DNA from: Apis mellifera
Taxonomy: Eukaryota > Arthropoda > Insecta > Hymenoptera > Apidae
Assembly (NCBI RefSeq): GCF_003254395.2
Contig: NC_037638.1
Coordinates: forward strand, 27,315,649 to 27,379,648
DNA length: 64,000 nt
Direction: 5' to 3'
Positions 61,601 through 64,000 of the stretch are shown here, in pieces. The notes beneath the pieces were generated by a model, which made no database searches, was not told where the DNA came from, and worked only from the letters and a program-made list of their open reading frames with translations. Every line of letters starts with the position of its first letter. The stretch's first letter is position 1. Both the position numbers and the translations under genes were made by a program.

Positions 61601-64000
61601 GCACGATGATTCACGACGAATAGCAAAAGAAATGAAAATACGAGAGGGGGGAAGAAACGAAGTGCTCGTCGAAGAGCACGAGTAAAATACAAGGTAAGCG
61701 GAGGATCCGTGGAAGAAATAAGAGTAAGCTCGTACGACTCGCAGCATACCCGATGGTTACGGTAGTGGTAGTCTTCCTGGCAGCAGCAGCAGCAGCTGTT
61801 GGAAACCGCGCGCGTAATTTCGAAGGATTAGCCGCGTTACCTTACACCGATTCGACGTTGTATACGCCCCGTAACGAACACGGGACGTAGAAATATCACG
61901 CGTTGCACACCGGGTAGCGCTGGTAGCATCGAGGCAGCGCACACCGTGGCGGGAGGACCGCCTCTCGCGTCTGCCTCGGGCTCGAAACTCAATCTGACGG
62001 CCGAGACGTTTGGCGCCGACTGGCCAGCCGTCAATCATCGCCGATACGAGTCGAGAACGTTGCACGATCGAGGAGCAACGCTTCCTCCTGCAAATCGTAT
62101 CACGGCAAATCGAACGGCGTTATCGGATTATCGAAAGGATCGAACGAACGTTGCCTTGTTCTCCCTCACACTTTTGTTCCATTTGGGAACGAAAGCGTCG
62201 TTATATAATTATAAAACGGGAAGCAAGATTCGAATGCGCGCGTACAACGATTGTAAATCCATTTGATCAAACGATCCGATGAATGGAGAAGCTTTTTACC
62301 GAGCTCTTTATATTCGCCGATCTCGAGGCAAAGCCGTTGCACGTGTTATCGTCGGCGGTATTGAAATCTACAACCTGAACGCATGCGTTTGGCCGTGTCA
62401 CTCTTTCAATCGCTCCCCCGTGCAGTCTGGAACTGCGTGCGCTTATGCGCATGAAGGGAGAATGAGTACGCGCGATACGCACGGCGTTAAGTTACTTTCA
62501 TACTGTGTTTGTTACGCGGCCGTACTCTTTCAAACAGCCTTACTGGAAATTCCTATTAAACAACGATGACGTTAGGTCGTTGTTCGAACTCTCGCACTCC
62601 CCCTTCGCATTAAATCGAGCCGAGCAGAAATAACTTTGAATTATAAATCGGAATCGACTGATTTCTTTTTCTTCCCCTTCCCTCCTTTTTCTCCGCGATG
62701 GGATGGGAGGAGAATACGTGGAATTCTAGGCTAGAGGAGAGAAGGGGGCAAGCGTCTATCTTCGGCTCGACCGGTCGATCGGCCGATCGCCGTCCCCCGA
62801 GCCGAGATAAGTCTAACTAAAAATCGTCGGTTGGTACACCTGGTGCCAACGAGGAGAGAGAGAGAGAGGGAAACACCATTACCCTCGTAAACGAAGAGAA
62901 CCTTTACTCGCCACGCATTATCGAAGCTGGTAATTGACCAAATTATCGATAAGAAATTGCCGCTCGATCTCTGAGAAAATCTCACTCCCGTGTGAACTCT
63001 CGTTCCATCGTTACCCAATCGAAGGCGACAAAGTGAGGTTCGGGTTGAATCGAAACGGCGATAAAGGTAATGGATCTTCTATTGGAGCATCGAAAAGCAC
63101 GCCGAAGAATCCTCGACTTTCCATTCCGTTCGACAACCGCTGGTTACACGGTCGATTTCGAAGTCGGGCGAGACGCCCGCAACTTGGAAACTTATTGAAA
63201 GAGGGGAGATTTGAAAAACTTTCTCCCGTAACGAAACGTTACAAGTGGTCGCTCGTGAATTTCTCACGATACGTTTTGCCACGATATATCGTTCGCTCCA
63301 ACGAGATGAGATCACGTAAGAAAATTAATTCTACAAAACCGGGAATGGAAATCGCGTGGAGGAGGAGATTCGTTGAAATTTTCTTCTAGAGAAAAACGAA
63401 AATAATGTTTGGACGCTGTTACGTCCACGATGCTCGAAAGCTATTCGACGAAGCCTTACCTCTATAGTATTCGATATCAATCCGTGACACGAGGCGGATA
63501 ATATCGTTACCGCGACCTTGTTTTCCCTGATTGGATTGCCCTCGTACTTGTATCGCTATAAGCTACTATTCGATACACTCTGTCGAAAAAAAAAAGAAAG
63601 AAAGAAAGAAAGAAAGAAGGAAAAAGAAAGTAAAAAGAACCGCGCGATCGATTTGAAATATTTTATGCGCGAGTATAAAATGTGTGTATATCTATATATA
63701 TGGTTGTAGAAAAATTTATAAAAATTACGAAGAGAGGCTCATCGAATCGATTTGCAAACAATACCAGTGAACAAGATTTAAAACGTTTCACTTTGCGTAT
63801 TCTTGCGACGCACGTCAATAATGGATCGAAGTGCATCATCGGATCGGTACAACCGGATTTACGTTCGCTAAAATCTTTCTTGTGTTCGCTTGTTATTCAT
63901 CTTAGCACATGTATGCCGCCAGTATTTAAAATGTTTGCGCGTTTGTAACGCGAATCGTGGCTCGCGAGTCGCGTCACATTCGTAGAACATTGTCCGTATC
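55697..64000. other. Intergenic DNA, no gene seen
   Basis: It contains (CGT)n 56248-56269, (GA)n 58298-58315, (TG)n 59014-59034, (AAG)n 59144-59173, (GTA/GTG)n 60659-60696, (TC)n 60945-60970 and (AAAG)n 63591-63620. No recognisable protein family or RNA gene. The frame ending near 63389 has no domain. Confidence 0.55.
58380..58620. promoter_or_regulatory. Candidate regulatory block with CRE palindrome
   Basis: A repeat-free block with TGACGTCA at 58493-58500, TTAATTGG and a GGCATGCATGG palindrome-like stretch near 58566. It stands out by balanced composition between simple repeats. Function is unproven. Confidence 0.22.

Noticed and set aside
1..64000. tRNA, rRNA, known microRNA and transposase genes
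   Set aside because: I looked by eye for tRNA B-box-like motifs, familiar miRNA seeds and transposase motifs on both strands and found none convincing. A covariance-model search would be needed to exclude them.

Overview
This is eukaryotic nuclear DNA, most likely from a hymenopteran insect, with a bee the best guess. The evidence is an A+T-leaning background unusually rich in CpG (strings of cgat/tcga/acgt), abundant short microsatellites, large non-coding stretches, spliced coding exons with GT-AG borders, and a single-copy-looking FGF8-type ligand gene. No prokaryotic operon, rRNA, tRNA or CRISPR array is visible. Nearly all long reading frames here are chance frames through purine/pyrimidine microsatellites, and many lack an ATG.

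The one gene I can support lies on the minus strand, from the start codon at 36166 to the stop codon at 23603. Five coding exons (36150-36166, 33329-33374, 30595-30727, 24409-24515, 23603-24040) join in frame, all with canonical GT-AG splice sites, into a predicted 246-residue secreted protein. It has a signal peptide split over exons 1-3, an FGF beta-trefoil core (about residues 33-156) and a basic, low-complexity C-terminal tail of about 90 residues. The core is of the FGF8/17/18 type, the family that includes Drosophila pyramus and thisbe, ligands of the Heartless receptor. Two introns interrupt the core where vertebrate FGF8-family genes are interrupted.

Layout: 1-1.9 kb is very A+T-rich, CpG-poor DNA with two copies of a fold-back repeat, each carrying four AGATGGCGC-like cores. 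1.9-22.9 kb is non-coding DNA downstream of the gene, with microsatellites, a few G+C-richer blocks and one microRNA-like inverted repeat. 22.9-23.6 kb is the presumed 3' UTR. 23.6-36.2 kb is the FGF gene, with introns of about 2.8, 2.6, 6.1 and 0.37 kb. 36.2-64 kb is the presumed 5' flank, without a recognisable gene. It holds a possible 5' UTR exon near 37.8 kb, an eight-unit minisatellite at 48.7-49.5 kb, a diverged duplicated block at 55.3-55.7 kb and several candidate regulatory blocks. One gene in a 64-kb gene-poor setting suits a developmentally regulated ligand with long-range enhancers, but that is inference.

The most notable oddity is a ~230-bp tandem duplication in intron 3 next to exon 4. 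It copies the exon 4 splice acceptor and the first 37 bases of the exon, and so places a decoy acceptor ahead of the real one in transcription order.
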